Assembly (NCBI GenBank): GCA_963920635.1
Contig: OY987306.1
Coordinates: forward strand, 14,154,001-14,218,000
Length of the DNA stretch: 64,000 nucleotides
Direction of reading: 5' to 3'
Source of the DNA: Pseudeuparius sepicola
Lineage: Eukaryota; Arthropoda; Insecta; Coleoptera; Anthribidae
The notes beneath the pieces are model-generated. The model was not told the DNA's origin. It did no database searches and was given only the letters and a program-made list of their open reading frames with translations. Shown piece by piece: positions 33,986 to 45,030 of the stretch. The position numbers and the translations under genes were made by a program. Within the stretch, counting starts at the first letter, position 1, and the number at the start of each line of letters is the position of its first letter.

Positions 33986-35648
33986 GTGATGGTGTGCAAG
34001 CATGAACAGATCAGAAAGAAAGTAACATTAGACAAGGTCTAAGCCTTTTACAGAAATTTATAAACCAATAGGTTAGATTAATATTTAAAATTGAATTATG
34101 ATACTAAAGTTATTAAATATTGACAAATAATGATAAAAATTAAACGATTAGAACTATACTAAATTAAGGGGAACTATGCATAGTTTTTTTTAAAATTTTA
34201 TAGATAATATTATTGAACTGACCGGAATAGCAAAGTGCTTAATATTTAATAAGAAGAAACAAATTTTGAGAATGCTCCAGCCCGAATTCTTGAAATTTAA
34301 GAAATTTTAATACTTATTTAACGCGAAAAGTTTATTTGAAACTTGAACGGTAAAATAGAGAAACTAAGAAAGCTGATAAACTAAAGGCAATACGAATTTA
34401 TTAGGAAAGTGAAAATATCGGTATCAGATTTACTTGAGTGGCCCGGTACCACAGAATCGAGACCTAACTCGAAAAATAAGGAAGTAACGTGTGACCAATG
34501 TGACCAAAACTTGAAAATATTCAACAAGATAACAGCCGCAAGATGGTGGGTATTCAAAAAAAAAAGGACAATGCTATGTTTTTGAGTTAAAGATGGCCGG
34601 GGCCTTGGACGAAATGAGTCCTTCAAAAAAATAGCACGTCTAAAAAAAACGCCACAGGTGAGTAGTAAAGTTGCTGAACTAAGCAAAAATCAAAAGAAAT
34701 TACTCACCTGTGGGGTCTTCCAGGAGAAACAACCACCACCTGCTTGCTGTGTCCCGCGCTTCCTCAGCTACGCAGCCAAAAAGGAAATGCCTCGGGCAAA
34801 CGTCGCTGCCTCACGACGCCGTGGACATAGAAAAGAGAAAAACGCAAAAATATTAGTCACACGAAGTCAATCCCCGATATTAAGATACAAAACCACTCAA
34901 ATAAATCACCGATGGCAAAAATTCAACTAGATAAAAGCCGAAAATGCCGAAAATTTGGCGGGAAATGGGCAGATGCCTCTGCGCGACTCGACACACACGA
35001 AGACGGGAGCAAACTCTTCTCAGGTCGGACCCTACCGGCCGATCGCTGGCAGGACCTACGTCATCCGACCAATCAGGTTTTAGCAAGACACGCATTGAAT
35101 CAACTAAACAGTATTTATGTCAAAGTATGCATCAACAGAACCGAAAAATCGAGTAATTCATAATACAGATCTTTAACTACATACCTGCTGTGTTTACATT
35201 TGTAAACACACACTTGAATTTTCGCATTTTGAATATGCCAGGGTTCAAGGCTAGGCGAAAGTACACGGCCATTTCCGTATATAGCGCGCGAAAATTTGAA
35301 TTATTTGAAATTTTAAAATTTGAAAAAGTGGTAATAAAATTGAATACAATGTTATAAATGAATTGAAACTGTACGAAGAATAACTTAGTTATTAAGTATG
35401 AGATATTATGAGATATGTTCGAAAATAATGACTTTATGTTAATAACAAAATATAAAAAAACGAGTAACGGATTTTGAAATGGAAAAATCCGTTACAACTT
35501 ATGATGTAAAATGCTTGCTTGGAAACTGACAATTAAAGGCAATTTCAAGTTCACCGCAATAGTATTTAAATTAATTTCGAAATTGAATATTGAATATTCT
35601 CTTGTAAAACTATATACTTATTATTATTACATGCAGATATCAACTTAC

Positions 35649-35894
35649 GTTTCCATGAATTCCACCCCTTCCTACGATTAATTTTTTGTTCCTCAAGTTT
35701 TCCCAAAACTTTAAGAACTTCTCAGGTGACAATGGGTCATGTGAATATTTTTCAGTCATTTCAACACCAATCATAAGACCTTTCCCACGTACGTCACCTA
35801 TCACTGAATATCGCTTTTTCATTTCTCCAAGTTTCAGTAAAATATATGTGCCGATTTCTTTACATTTTTCTTGAAGTTTGTCTTCTTGAATTAT
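35649..35894 (-). CDS. AGXT2: AGXT2-like class-III aminotransferase, one internal exon
   Basis: An 82-codon exon with a consensus acceptor (TATTACAG, ending at 35895) and donor (GTAAGT, from 35648). Both junctions are in phase 0. The translation includes KLGEMKKRYSVIGDVRGKGL, then MIGVEM and VGRGGIHGN. This is the C-terminal small-domain block (GDVRGKGLMIGVE) of mitochondrial alanine-glyoxylate aminotransferase 2 and close class-III PLP aminotransferases. The PLP lysine lies in an earlier exon not found here. No neighbouring exon was recognised, so introns must be long and filled with repeats, or this is an isolated exon copy. The ATG at 35912 is intronic. Confidence 0.7.
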
Positions 35895-36025
35895 CTGTAA
35901 TAAGATATACATGGCAAATTATACATATTTTGGTCGGATTCGCAAAATAGAACAATCAAACACTTTTTATCAAAGGCGCAAGTGCAAAACATTTCAAAAT
36001 AGCGATTGGGGCCGCGGAAAATTCT

Positions 36026-36152
36026 ACGAAAAACAATTCTTCGAAAACAATTCATGGAAGAAAAATTCTTCGAAAAACAATTCTTCGAAAAAACCATTCT
36101 TCGAAAAACAATTTTTCGAAAACCATTCTTCGAAAAATAATTCCACGAAAAC
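36026..36152. repeat. Minisatellite of ~15-bp TTCTTCGAAAAACAA units
   Basis: About eight degenerate units based on TTCTTCGAAAAACAATTC. It would lie in the intron upstream of the AGXT2-like exon if that gene is real. Confidence 0.65.
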
Positions 36153-36440
36153 CTAGTTTTCTTTATTATAACTATTGGGTATATCGATGTCAATGGTGAG
36201 GACGATTTCGCTACAAGGTTCGGTAGGCACGGCGTCATGGAAAAGGATGGTTTTGAAAATAGCAGTGCCTATTTTTTACCTACTATGCTATGCCACAACA
36301 TCCCTTCTAAAGTACTTATAGTTATGCTTTACATTTATTTATCGTCACTGTTGTGACATCGGCTCCATCGACATCGATCATACAGGTATCTTCGCTCCCC
36401 TCACCCTCCCAACTTTGACCCGCGCTAAAATAAAATCCCT

Positions 36441-36631
36441 AATATCGTTGACTGACGTATTAATAAAGACTGCTCACGGCTGTCATGTTTGACAGTTCTC
36501 TGGCTCACCATGCGCTTCCCGGAGACAAAATACCATGCAAAATACATTGTTGACCATAGGCGCCATCTACTTTCCAGGACATGAAACTATAGCCTTGAGA
36601 AGTCTTATTAATACGTCAGTCAACGCTAATA
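36441..36631. mobile_element. Short MITE-like inverted repeat
   Basis: AATATCGTTGACTGACGTAT plus TAATAAAGAC at the left is repeated inverted at the right (GTCTTATTAATACGTCAGTC, then AACG and TAATAT). Total length ~190 bp; non-coding. Confidence 0.55.
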
Positions 36632-36814
36632 TAGTTCAGTGGTCCCAAGGGACACGTCGTATAGTTATATCAAAATAATTAAACAATGCCGAAACCAATA
36701 TTTGTCATTCGTGTCGTCTTAAGTCAGAATAAAAGTACTTATTATTGTTAATTTATTAGTATCTATTTAAAAAATAAAGATAAATCGTACGGTGGTAGTA
36801 CGTACTGGAAGTGT

Positions 36815-37925
36815 GTGAATTTTGAGAAAGGGGGCAAAGGACGTTTGAACCTTTCTGATGGCAGGGTAATTAGCCGCAGTCCACCGAATAAATATCCCGC
36901 AAAACATTATTGCAGACGCAACCTCCTCCTCCACCGATACAACTCTATGCCGTTTGCCGTCAATGTCCTCAATGAAGAGAACTATCAAAAATATAAAATC
37001 AAAGAATAATAATTATCCTGCTATTCCCCACTCCGCTCAATCATTAATATTACTTGAAATTTTTAAAAAAACGAGCAAGGGCTTCAATTTTTTATTTCAC
37101 GATTCTGGCATCGAAAATGAGAATAGGATTTTAATGTTTGGGGCAGCTAACAACTTGAGACTTTTGTCCGATTCCGAAATGTGATATATGGACGGCACGT
37201 TTAAAACTGTTCTCTCTATCTTCTATCAGCTGTACACTGTTCATGGGTTATATCTATATATTAACGCCTAGCAAAGAAAGCTGCACCTATAAGAGAATTT
37301 TTCAAATTATTCAACATATTCAAGTAGCAGTGAAGTCAGTCTGCACTGATTTCGAATTAGCAGTTATGAAAGCACTACGAGAGGTTTTCCTGAATGTGGC
37401 ACACTTTGGTTGTTTCTTCCTCTTTAGTCGATGTATTTATAGAAAATTACGACTCTGACGTGGATTTTAACAACAAAATTAAGTTGTAGAATTCGTACCA
37501 ACCGCTTATGTGGAGAAAACGTTTGACGTCCTTCTTGAACACAATTTAATTCCGGCAGAATTGCAAAGTTTTGTTGATTATTTCGAAGACGCTTGGGTGG
37601 GTAAATTCGAACGGCGCCGTTCACGTAAGCCACCAATCTTTCCGATGAATATGTGGAATTGGTTATAAGAAAATTGTTAGTCGTTGTCCAGTCACTAACA
37701 ATGTTGTGGAAGGTTGCCATAGGGTACTTTTAGCAACAGTTAACGCGAAAACACCTTCTATTTGGCAATTTTTGGAATCAATACAAAAGTAGCAAACCCT
37801 AACGGAATTCAAAATTCAATGTGAAATAACTGGAGAAATATCAATTAAAAAGAAGAAGTACAAAAACCTCAATACAAGACTTCAAAATTTATGTTGCAGT
37901 TTTGATGAAAAATATTATTAGATAA
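36815..37925 (+). pseudogene. MULE (FLYWCH-associated) transposase fragment
   Basis: Phrases in several plus frames match the Mutator-like transposase family with FLYWCH zinc fingers. These are GRLNLSDG near 36845; FHDSGIENENRILMFGA at ~37095-37145; MDGTFKTV at ~37188; YTVHGLY; KSVCTDFELAVMKALREVF, then VAHFGCFF at ~37336-37425; SFVDYFEDAWVGKFERRR at ~37570-37620; and NNVVEGCHR at ~37700. The DDE-core Asp of DGTF and the Asp of TDFE are visible. Stops and frameshifts occur every few hundred bases. No terminal inverted repeats were found. Confidence 0.65.
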
Positions 37926-38805
37926 TAGGGTATACTTGGCCATTTTTTAAAAGTAGCTTGAAGTATTTTTTTTGTCAGATGGGCCTAGAACATTTTTTTG
38001 CTTTAGTTTAAAAGATTTTGGTTTTTAATAATTGTTATCCCATTTACATTTGGCAACTTGACCAGTTTAAATTGTCTGAAATATCTATGATCTCTAACTT
38101 CTTTCCATCATAATACCTCCACGCAACACAGAAGACTTATATAACACAAGAATGCCGCTATATTACTTCAGAAATATTTAATATTAAACGCAAGAATTCG
38201 AATTTCGGCTTTATTATTGCTTAGCCAATGATGGCGGTCATTTTGAACATTTAATTAAATAAAGACCTCAATAATTTAATGACTATTATTCACTGAAATA
38301 GCTACTGACTTAGAGCATCCATCAAAACTAGGTTTTTGCTTATAACTTTTGTAAATTTTAACCGATTGTAAAAAACCAAAGATTACTGAATTCGCAAAAA
38401 ATCCCTTCAAAAATGATGTGTAAGTTGGATAGTTCCATTTTAAATTTTAAAGTTGGGGTTGGTGGCCCACACAGGGGTGGCTTTATCAACATCACATTTG
38501 CATCAATGGTCGTCCCCCTCCGAACAAAAATCGACGGGTCACGGCGATTTCTTTACTTTTTTGTATTTTGTGAGATATTGGGGGTGGGAAGTTTTCAAAT
38601 GAACACTCTGTATTTCAGGCATGCTGAGGTTTAGACAGAATAATATTTAGACTCATATACAAGGACATTTTGATCGGACTTTATACCTACCTACCTACCA
38701 GATGATCGGGAATGTTACACGTGAGTGCCAGTAAGTATGGGTTGAAGTGTGAGAGTGTGAGAGACACTAGAGACAGGGTATATCGGCGGCCGGCTGAGTT
38801 AAAGC
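37926..38805. other. No gene; dispersed-repeat sequence
   Basis: Non-coding. ~38405-38630 has the feel of a common dispersed repeat (GTTGGTGGCCCACACAGGGG, CGTCCCCCTCCGAACAAAAA) and ends with CACTCTGTA-like sequence. Partners were not found in this window. Confidence 0.35.
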
Positions 38806-39749
38806 CCAGAAAAGGACGAATCAGAAGTGGCACTTGCTTTCGGCGCCTTTGATGTCGCGGTTCCAATTTCCCCTCTCGCGCATAGGAAATGAACTCTCCG
38901 CCGTTGACATCTGCGCATTGGCCACGCCCACCGTATTTTGGACAGAGTAGAACTTGCCCATTGCGTTGGCACGATCAGGTCCGGGTTATAGAAAATTTTG
39001 TGTTTTATATAGCAAAATTAATTTTTAGAATAGTAAAGTTTTTTCTGGGATTAGATCTAGTTAAATTTGAATCTCCAGAAGTGATTTTAAGTAGGTATTT
39101 TACTGACGAAAAAAAAATAAATATTAATATTTTACTAAAGAGAAAAATAAATTTTTTTATTGTACATGGAAATTTCACAATATTTCCTCTTTATTATTTT
39201 ATACTTACCTATATTAATTAGAAACAACTATGATTTAGGTTCAAGTGAACTATTCTACTTGGGTGGTTGAAATATTACAATATTTCAATCGACTTGCGTC
39301 CAAACTCATAGCTTGGCAATTAATTTGTTTTTTTATATAGATCCATAACAATTATTATTTGCAAAATTGGTTGACCTTCGTATCACTGGTAGTAAAAACG
39401 TTATTTATCAAAAATGTTTATTACTAAAATCTATAAAAAAAAATCAAAAACAATAGCACATATAAAATATAATACCTATAAATACAAAAGATATTATAAA
39501 CTACTTACGTACATATTATGCACATGCACACTATACATTATCAACTTAGCCTAATTTTTAAAAATAAGGACCCCTGGCAGCACTTATAAATGTAAATTTC
39601 GAAGTTTATAATTTTTATTAGTTTTATTAGAAACAATATCACGATTTAAAAATTTTAAAGAAGAATAGATTCTAAATCTTACATAAAGGGATAATAAATA
39701 GGCATGATTAAAACTAGGGCATGGATGTTGATATGAAATGTTTTGCAGC

Positions 39750-41713
39750 TTATTTTTTAATTTCACACCAACATTTTCTTCTAAAGCAAACTTTGGAAAG
39801 AGGGTACAAAAATTGACTTCGAGAGAGGAAATTATCAGGAGGTGAAAATAAATGTCCAAAGGTTTCGTTACCACTTGATTTGTATGCTTTAAAATAAGTA
39901 AACAAATCAGTATCCCCTAATGTATGACGTTTACAATATTTAATACAAACTTCACATGAATGTTGTTCCAAGCACTTTCTTAATAAATATCCACAAACAT
40001 ATGATATACTATTTGATTCATGTAGTTCGAAATCAATATAATCTGGTGCCACCGAACTTAAATCAGAAAAAATAGATCTTGCATTTCCCACAACAACTTT
40101 GTTGTAAATTTGTGTATGTTCGGTGGTTACGTATGACAATAATGAATCAAAATCCTCAACACAATTAGCCCCATCCGCGTGTTGGAAATAATTTAAACAA
40201 AATGATTTTTTGAAAGCCCTTTCGCATTGGATGGGGGTTGTATTCAAGCAATTTCCCCCTTGCTGCCTAATAGTGCCGAAAAAATTTTCGAGACAATCTT
40301 GATTTAAGCGTCGAGTGTATAAGGAACTAAACTCTAAACAATGAAATTTTTCCCAAAGACCTAAAAATGAATTTATTGTGATTTGCCACCCTTTCAAAAA
40401 TTTAACTTTATTGGTAACCTCTATATTTTGTTTTAAAATTTTAATATTCTCAAAATATGTAAACATTTCCTTTAAAAAATCGACTTGGTAATTTGCTCCT
40501 TTGAAAGGTCTATTGTACTTGTATTACTGCCTGATATTTTTGAGGAATTTAAGATATCAAATAACTTATCAATTTTTTCTACAAATGACACTGTAGCGTT
40601 TGCCGAAGGGGGGAATTGTCCGAATTCAATAAAGGAATTAAGTGCCGCAGCTACCATTGCGCTGAAAACTTGGACGGCTAAACTAACCTTCAGTTTTTTA
40701 AAAGGATTCGAATTAATGTGTTCATCTGTAAATTTTGGACACAGCCGAAGAGCCAAAGGCTTATGTTTTTGTTTATTATAAATTTGGTCAATACCTATAC
40801 GTTTTATTTGTACATCCTTCAGAGGTTTCGAATGTGTAATTGAAAAAATTATTTCGTGTTGATTTTAAGAGATGCGGCACATCAAAAATATAAAATATTT
40901 TTTCGCTATCGACATAAAAATGTGAAGAGTTTGGAGAGATACCAACTGATTTTGAAAATTGTACAAAATTTGATCCTTGATCAGACACTAACGCACTTAC
41001 TAGTAATCCTACAGATTTAAGTTTCCTTATTGCTTCAAAAATAATAAATTTTAATTCCTCCCCTGAACAAGTATCAATAAAGAAATAAGCAACTGGTTGC
41101 TTCCACTTAGCAAATATTGCTCTAGCCATAATAGCTAAAACATATTTAGCAGGAGCATATATTTTTTCCTTCAATGTATTATGAAAGCCAACAATGGTAT
41201 CGGAAGATCTATTGTAAAATAAAAACATTTTTAATGACATTTCGTCAATACAAAGAATGCACTGTTTTGAAGAACCCTCTAAATTTGTAGCTTTTGATTT
41301 AATAACCTAAAAAATGAAACTGTTAAGACCTGCAGCTATATGCCATTTGCTAGTTATTCTTTGAAGAGTGCTTTTAGATGGCAAATAAAGTGGTTTCATT
41401 AAAAATCTATAAGCATTTGGGCTTAGAAAATAAATTGTTAAGGAAAATTGTTTCATATCTGAAGAGTAACGATATCCCTGTGGATCTTTTTTGGGATTTT
41501 CTAAATAATGCCTTACAAATAGTAGCATTGAAGCAGACAGTTTTTTCTCACAAATGGCAAGAAATTGTTCGTCATTTATTTCAGTGTCGGCACTGTCGAC
41601 AGCTTGCTCCAACTTCGGATGCAACTTTCTTTGGAGTTTTATTATTTGTAACTTTAATGAATGCTCTCTCGGACTATGTGCACTCAAACTAAGAGAAGTT
41701 TGTTGACTAGCAT
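39750..41713 (-). pseudogene. P-element transposase, main exon (exon 4), broken
   Basis: It starts after the acceptor CTATTTTTAG; first codons read DASQQTSLSLSAHSPR once exon 3 supplies one base. Recognisable P/THAP9 blocks are SKSTLQRITSKW, CILCIDEMSLKMFL (first catalytic Asp), IVGFHN, ALVSDQGSNF, FYIFDVPHLLKSTRNN (GTP-binding/insertion region follows), and LNQDCLENFFGTIRQQGG near the third acidic residue. Lesions are a TAG near 41308, a frameshift near 40800-40790 and another near 40470-40520. The stop is at 39750. The protein family and length are right, but the gene cannot encode one polypeptide. Confidence 0.8.
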
Positions 41714-41766
41714 CTAAAAATAGAATTATTCAATAACAAAATAAGTAATACAAAAATTACAATATA

Positions 41767-43705
41767 CAGTGTGACCCATTTGTTTTGGGGTCAGTCTGTA
41801 AAAAGTGTATCAATCGTGCGATTTGGCTGATTTTTTTTTTAAATTGTAGAGCTCGATGAACTGCACATTTTGAACAAAAATTGCCTGGTTCGCATAAAAT
41901 CCAAAGCCTACTATGATCGTTTTTATGAGCAAAATTTTAAGAAACCATATTAGCGTTTTTTTTTTGAAAAAATCTGTGTGCGCCAATGGATTGAGCACCC
42001 CTCGAAATGGGTATGTACAAAATTTCATCAAAATATTTCAAGTAATAACGATTTTATAGAAAAATTAAAAATGCAGCCAAGGTACGTCTTTATTTTCAAA
42101 AATTCAAAGTTGGCCATGGAAAATAATTGAATTGTAATAATACAACCTTATGCTTATAAACACAAAACATAAAAACAATTAAAATTATAAAATTTTTGTA
42201 ACTTCTACCAAGCCTCCATTTTCTACAATGCATTTGTCGTTCCTCTTGCGTACATTCAAAATTACATTTCGTATTTGCTGTGGAGTAATTTCCTCACAAC
42301 TACGGTTTATCCTAGCTTGCAGTTCTTGTAAATTATGGGGTCTTGACTTATAAACATTTTGCTTAAGTGTACCCCAAAGAAAAAAATCTAAAGGAGTTAA
42401 GTCCGGAGATCTCGGTGGCCACTCACAGAAAGGACTATTTCGCCCTATCCAACAGTTTTCAAAATTATTATCTAGCCAGTTTCTGATTAAACGAGCATTA
42501 TGAATAGGACTGCCATCTAACTGTAACTTTAAATTTAAACGGTATCTTAATGGTAACTCATCTAAAGCATTTCTAAATTCAATTTCTAGAAAATTCAAGA
42601 AGCCAGCCGCATTCAAATTCCCTTCAAAGAAAAATGGGCCAATTATTCTGTCGCGTAGTATTCCACACCAAACGTTAATTTTTTGTGAATATTGTCTCCT
42701 TGCATTTATTATAAACTCTGGATTTTCAGCTGACCAGTGACGGCAGTTTTGACTTGATACTACACCATTTGTAGTAAACGTGGCTTCGTCGGTGAATAAA
42801 ATTTCATTTAAAAAGTTGCCATTATGGAGATATTCACCTTGCAGCCAATAGCAAAATTCTAATCTTCTCTCCTCATCTCCTGGTTCCAGGGTGTGCAAAA
42901 ATTTTGGCTTAAACGGTTTTATTTTGTTTTGTCTCAAACATCTCCTTATACTCTCTCTGGGTATATGAAGGTCTAAACTAGCCGTTCGAACACTATTTCG
43001 AGGATTGTCACTAAAGTATTGCAGAATTTGATTGTTATTTTCAACAAGTCCACGGCGTCCATTTTGCCTAGTTTTTAATAAATTTTTAGAAATCGATCCA
43101 GTTTCATCAAAAATATTGTTTATACGTTGTACAGTACTTCGACTCACTGATCTACCTGGGTGTCTATTGTTAAATTCGGCCGCAGCTTCTGCTGCCGAGC
43201 GCTCGTTGTCGCCCACGAGTCGAACAATTTCTATTTTGTCTCTTATGCTTAAATATTCCATAATTATGATAATTAATTGTATTGAGCACAAACAATTTCT
43301 GAACTCAATTTAGACAGTTTGACACTTAATAAAAGTAAACAATTCAATTATTTTCCATGGCCAACTTTGAATTTTTGAAAATAAAGACGTACCTTGGCTG
43401 CATTTTTAATTTTTCTACAAAATCGTTATTACTTGAAATATTTTGATGATATTTTGTACATACCCATTTCGAGGGGTGCTCAATCCATTGGCGCACACAG
43501 ATTTTTTCAAAAAAAAACGCTAATATGGTTTCTTAAAATTTTGCTCATAAAAACGGTCATAGTAGGCTTTGGATTTTATGCGAACCAGGCAATTTTTGTT
43601 CAAAATGTGCAGTTCATCGAGCTCTACAATTTAAAAAAAAATCAGCCAAATCGCACGATTGATACATTTTTTACAGACTGACCCCAAAAGAAATGGGTCA
43701 CACTG
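41767..43705. mobile_element. Complete mariner/Tc1-like element with ~370-bp TIRs
   Basis: 1939 bp flanked by TA. Terminal inverted repeats 41767-42135 and 43340-43705 start CAGTGTGACCCATTT and are nearly identical, with only a handful of differences. They enclose one intact transposase frame. It lies in intron 3 of the P-element transposase gene, so it inserted after the P element. High TIR identity and an open transposase suggest recent insertion. Confidence 0.9.
42185..43291 (-). CDS. Mariner/Tc1-like transposase, intact
   Basis: The frame has 368 residues; the second Met (43261, MEYLSIRDKIEIVRLV) is the likelier start, giving ~358. An N-terminal helix-turn-helix pair (VSRSTVQRI, IPRESIRRCL) binds the TIRs. 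The catalytic acids are Asp in LFTDEATF, Asp in LQLDGSPIHNA and a third Asp in SPDLTPLDFFLWG. By hand count 42 residues separate the second and third Asp, i.e. DD42D, close to the DD41D groups rather than DD34D/DD34E. No stops or frameshifts. It would be the cut-and-paste enzyme for its own TIRs and is plausibly active. Confidence 0.9.
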   Translation of the reverse strand: MCSIQLIIIIMEYLSIRDKIEIVRLVGDNERSAAEAAAEFNNRHPGRSVSRSTVQRINNIFDETGSISKNLLKTRQNGRRGLVENNNQILQYFSDNPRNSVRTASLDLHIPRESIRRCLRQNKIKPFKPKFLHTLEPGDEERRLEFCYWLQGEYLHNGNFLNEILFTDEATFTTNGVVSSQNCRHWSAENPEFIINARRQYSQKINVWCGILRDRIIGPFFFEGNLNAAGFLNFLEIEFRNALDELPLRYRLNLKLQLDGSPIHNARLIRNWLDNNFENCWIGRNSPFCEWPPRSPDLTPLDFFLWGTLKQNVYKSRPHNLQELQARINRSCEEITPQQIRNVILNVRKRNDKCIVENGGLVEVTKIL

Positions 43706-43924
43706 TATGTACACACACCCAAACTTATAATATGGAATCACTTAATATTTATTACAATTTATATTGTCGGGTTTTTCACATTTAACTGTTTTTGTTAGTA
43801 AACACTTTTGACTTTCCATGACATATAATTTTTTTGACAAAAAAAATTATCGCAAATAATGCGTGATGTCATATAAATTTGGGTGTGTATACTATAATAA
43901 CAGTTTGTGAATATGTATCATTAC

Positions 43925-44119
43925 CTTTTGATGCAACTGAAAATTCGGTAATGCTGTGGAGATAGCCTATAGGTGACTGTGACAGATGGGGTGTACTTGG
44001 TTGATCCAAAGGTTGAGCGATCGAGACTGGTTGATCAAGTTCTCGTTGAGGTTCTAACAAAGTCAAATTGCTGCATACAGACACAGAAGGACTCTGTGAA
44101 GAAGCCTCATCGATATAAC
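43925..44119 (-). CDS. P-element transposase exon 3
   Basis: 195 nt between acceptor TTTTTCTAG and donor GTAATG; phase 1 in and phase 1 out, consistent with both neighbours. It encodes a Ser/Pro/Gln-rich linker (YIDEASSQSPSVSVCSNL, later LDQPSTPHLSQSP) between the THAP domain and the catalytic region. It has no known fold. Confidence 0.65.
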
Positions 44120-44194
44120 CTAGAAAAAAAAAATTAAATGCAGCAAAATTACAAGTATCAGCAAAAAATACATATTATTATCTAATAATGAAGG

Positions 44195-44784
44195 GGTAAT
44201 TATGGAAATTAGTGTATGCACCGCCCGATTTTCTTGAAATTTTGGCTACCCCCCTATTTTCGAGGTCCCTGAACACGAATCTGACCTCGGTGTTTTGAGG
44301 TCGGACATAGTTTCCGAAAAAGTGAATTTTCAAATTTCCTTCTGACACCCCACTTTTTCACGATGATATTTGGTTATAATCGAGATGAATTTAGCTCAAA
44401 CTGATCACCACCCTATTTTGCACCTTCTGCAACATCGAAACTTTACGAAAACAGCGGCCGGGCCGGACCTACCTAAACACGACATAAATCTTTCAAAATT
44501 TCGGTCTTTCCGCCGGTTTTCGCGAAGTTTGGATGTTGCAGAAGGCGCACAATAGGGTGGTGATCAATTTGAGCTGCGTACACTAAAAATTTATCCGGAT
44601 TATAACTATAAATATCGCCGTGAAAGTAGGGTGTCAAAAGGAAATTTGAAAATTCACTTTCTCGGAAACTATGTCCGACCTCAAAACACTGAGATCAGAT
44701 TCGTGTTCAGGGCCCTCGAAAATACGGGGGTAGCCAAAATGTCAAGAAAATCGGGCGGTGCATGCACTAATTTCCATAATTACC
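44195..44784. mobile_element. 590-bp MITE with 8-bp TSD in a P-element intron
   Basis: The ends GGTAATTATGGAAATTAG and CTAATTTCCATAATTACC are inverted, and the inverted match extends over ~240 bp per arm (ACCGCCCGATTTTCTTG, AAACTATGTCCGACCTCAAA). A perfect 8-bp duplication AATGAAGG flanks it (44187-44194 and 44785-44792). 8-bp TSDs suggest mobilisation by a hAT- or P-type transposase. Non-coding. Confidence 0.85.
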
Positions 44785-44799
44785 AATGAAGGTACTTAC

Positions 44800-44969
44800 A
44801 TGATGAGAACACAGTTGGTATTGCTGTTTTCTTTAGCCCAGACTTCGACTGGTTTGCAAACATACTATTTTCAAAGTGCATTGAACAAACTTTATAATTA
44901 ATAAAAAGCTGTGTGGGTGTTTTTTCTAACAAATCCTGCCTTCCACACTTTCTCGCCCATGCATAACAC
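44800..44969 (-). CDS. P-element transposase exon 2 (second half of THAP domain)
   Basis: 170 nt between acceptor TTTTTTTCAAG and donor GTAAGT. The translation contains CYAWARKCGRQDLL, VCSMHFENSMF and AIPTVF, i.e. the THAP C-C-x-H and AVPTIF-type motif. Phase 2 in and phase 1 out, matching exons 1 and 3. The THAP zinc finger binds the internal P-element sites. Confidence 0.8.
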
Positions 44970-45030
44970 CTTGAAAAAAAAAATTAAAAACCATAGTTAG
45001 GTAGGTATTATCAGTAGGAAACCATTTGTG

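Larger units (their letters stand above)
32404..35496. mobile_element. 3.1-kb palindromic element with ~0.96-kb inverted arms
   Basis: Arms 32404-33365 and 34528-35496 are inverted copies with only scattered differences. Each outer end is TGTAACGGATTTTTCC, which itself forms a hairpin with AAAATCCGTTAC. The flank ACTT occurs on both sides (32400-32403 and 35497-35500), fitting a 4-bp target-site duplication. The 1.16-kb centre contains an LTR-like sequence and a primer-binding site. Each arm carries the same open frames (e.g. 32963-33235 minus, 34658-34930 plus), which match nothing I recognise and may be chance. High arm identity implies recent formation or gene conversion. Confidence 0.75.

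Noticed and set aside
36026..36152. CRISPR-like short repeats
   Set aside because: Contiguous degenerate minisatellite (TTCTTCGAAAAACAA) without spacers.
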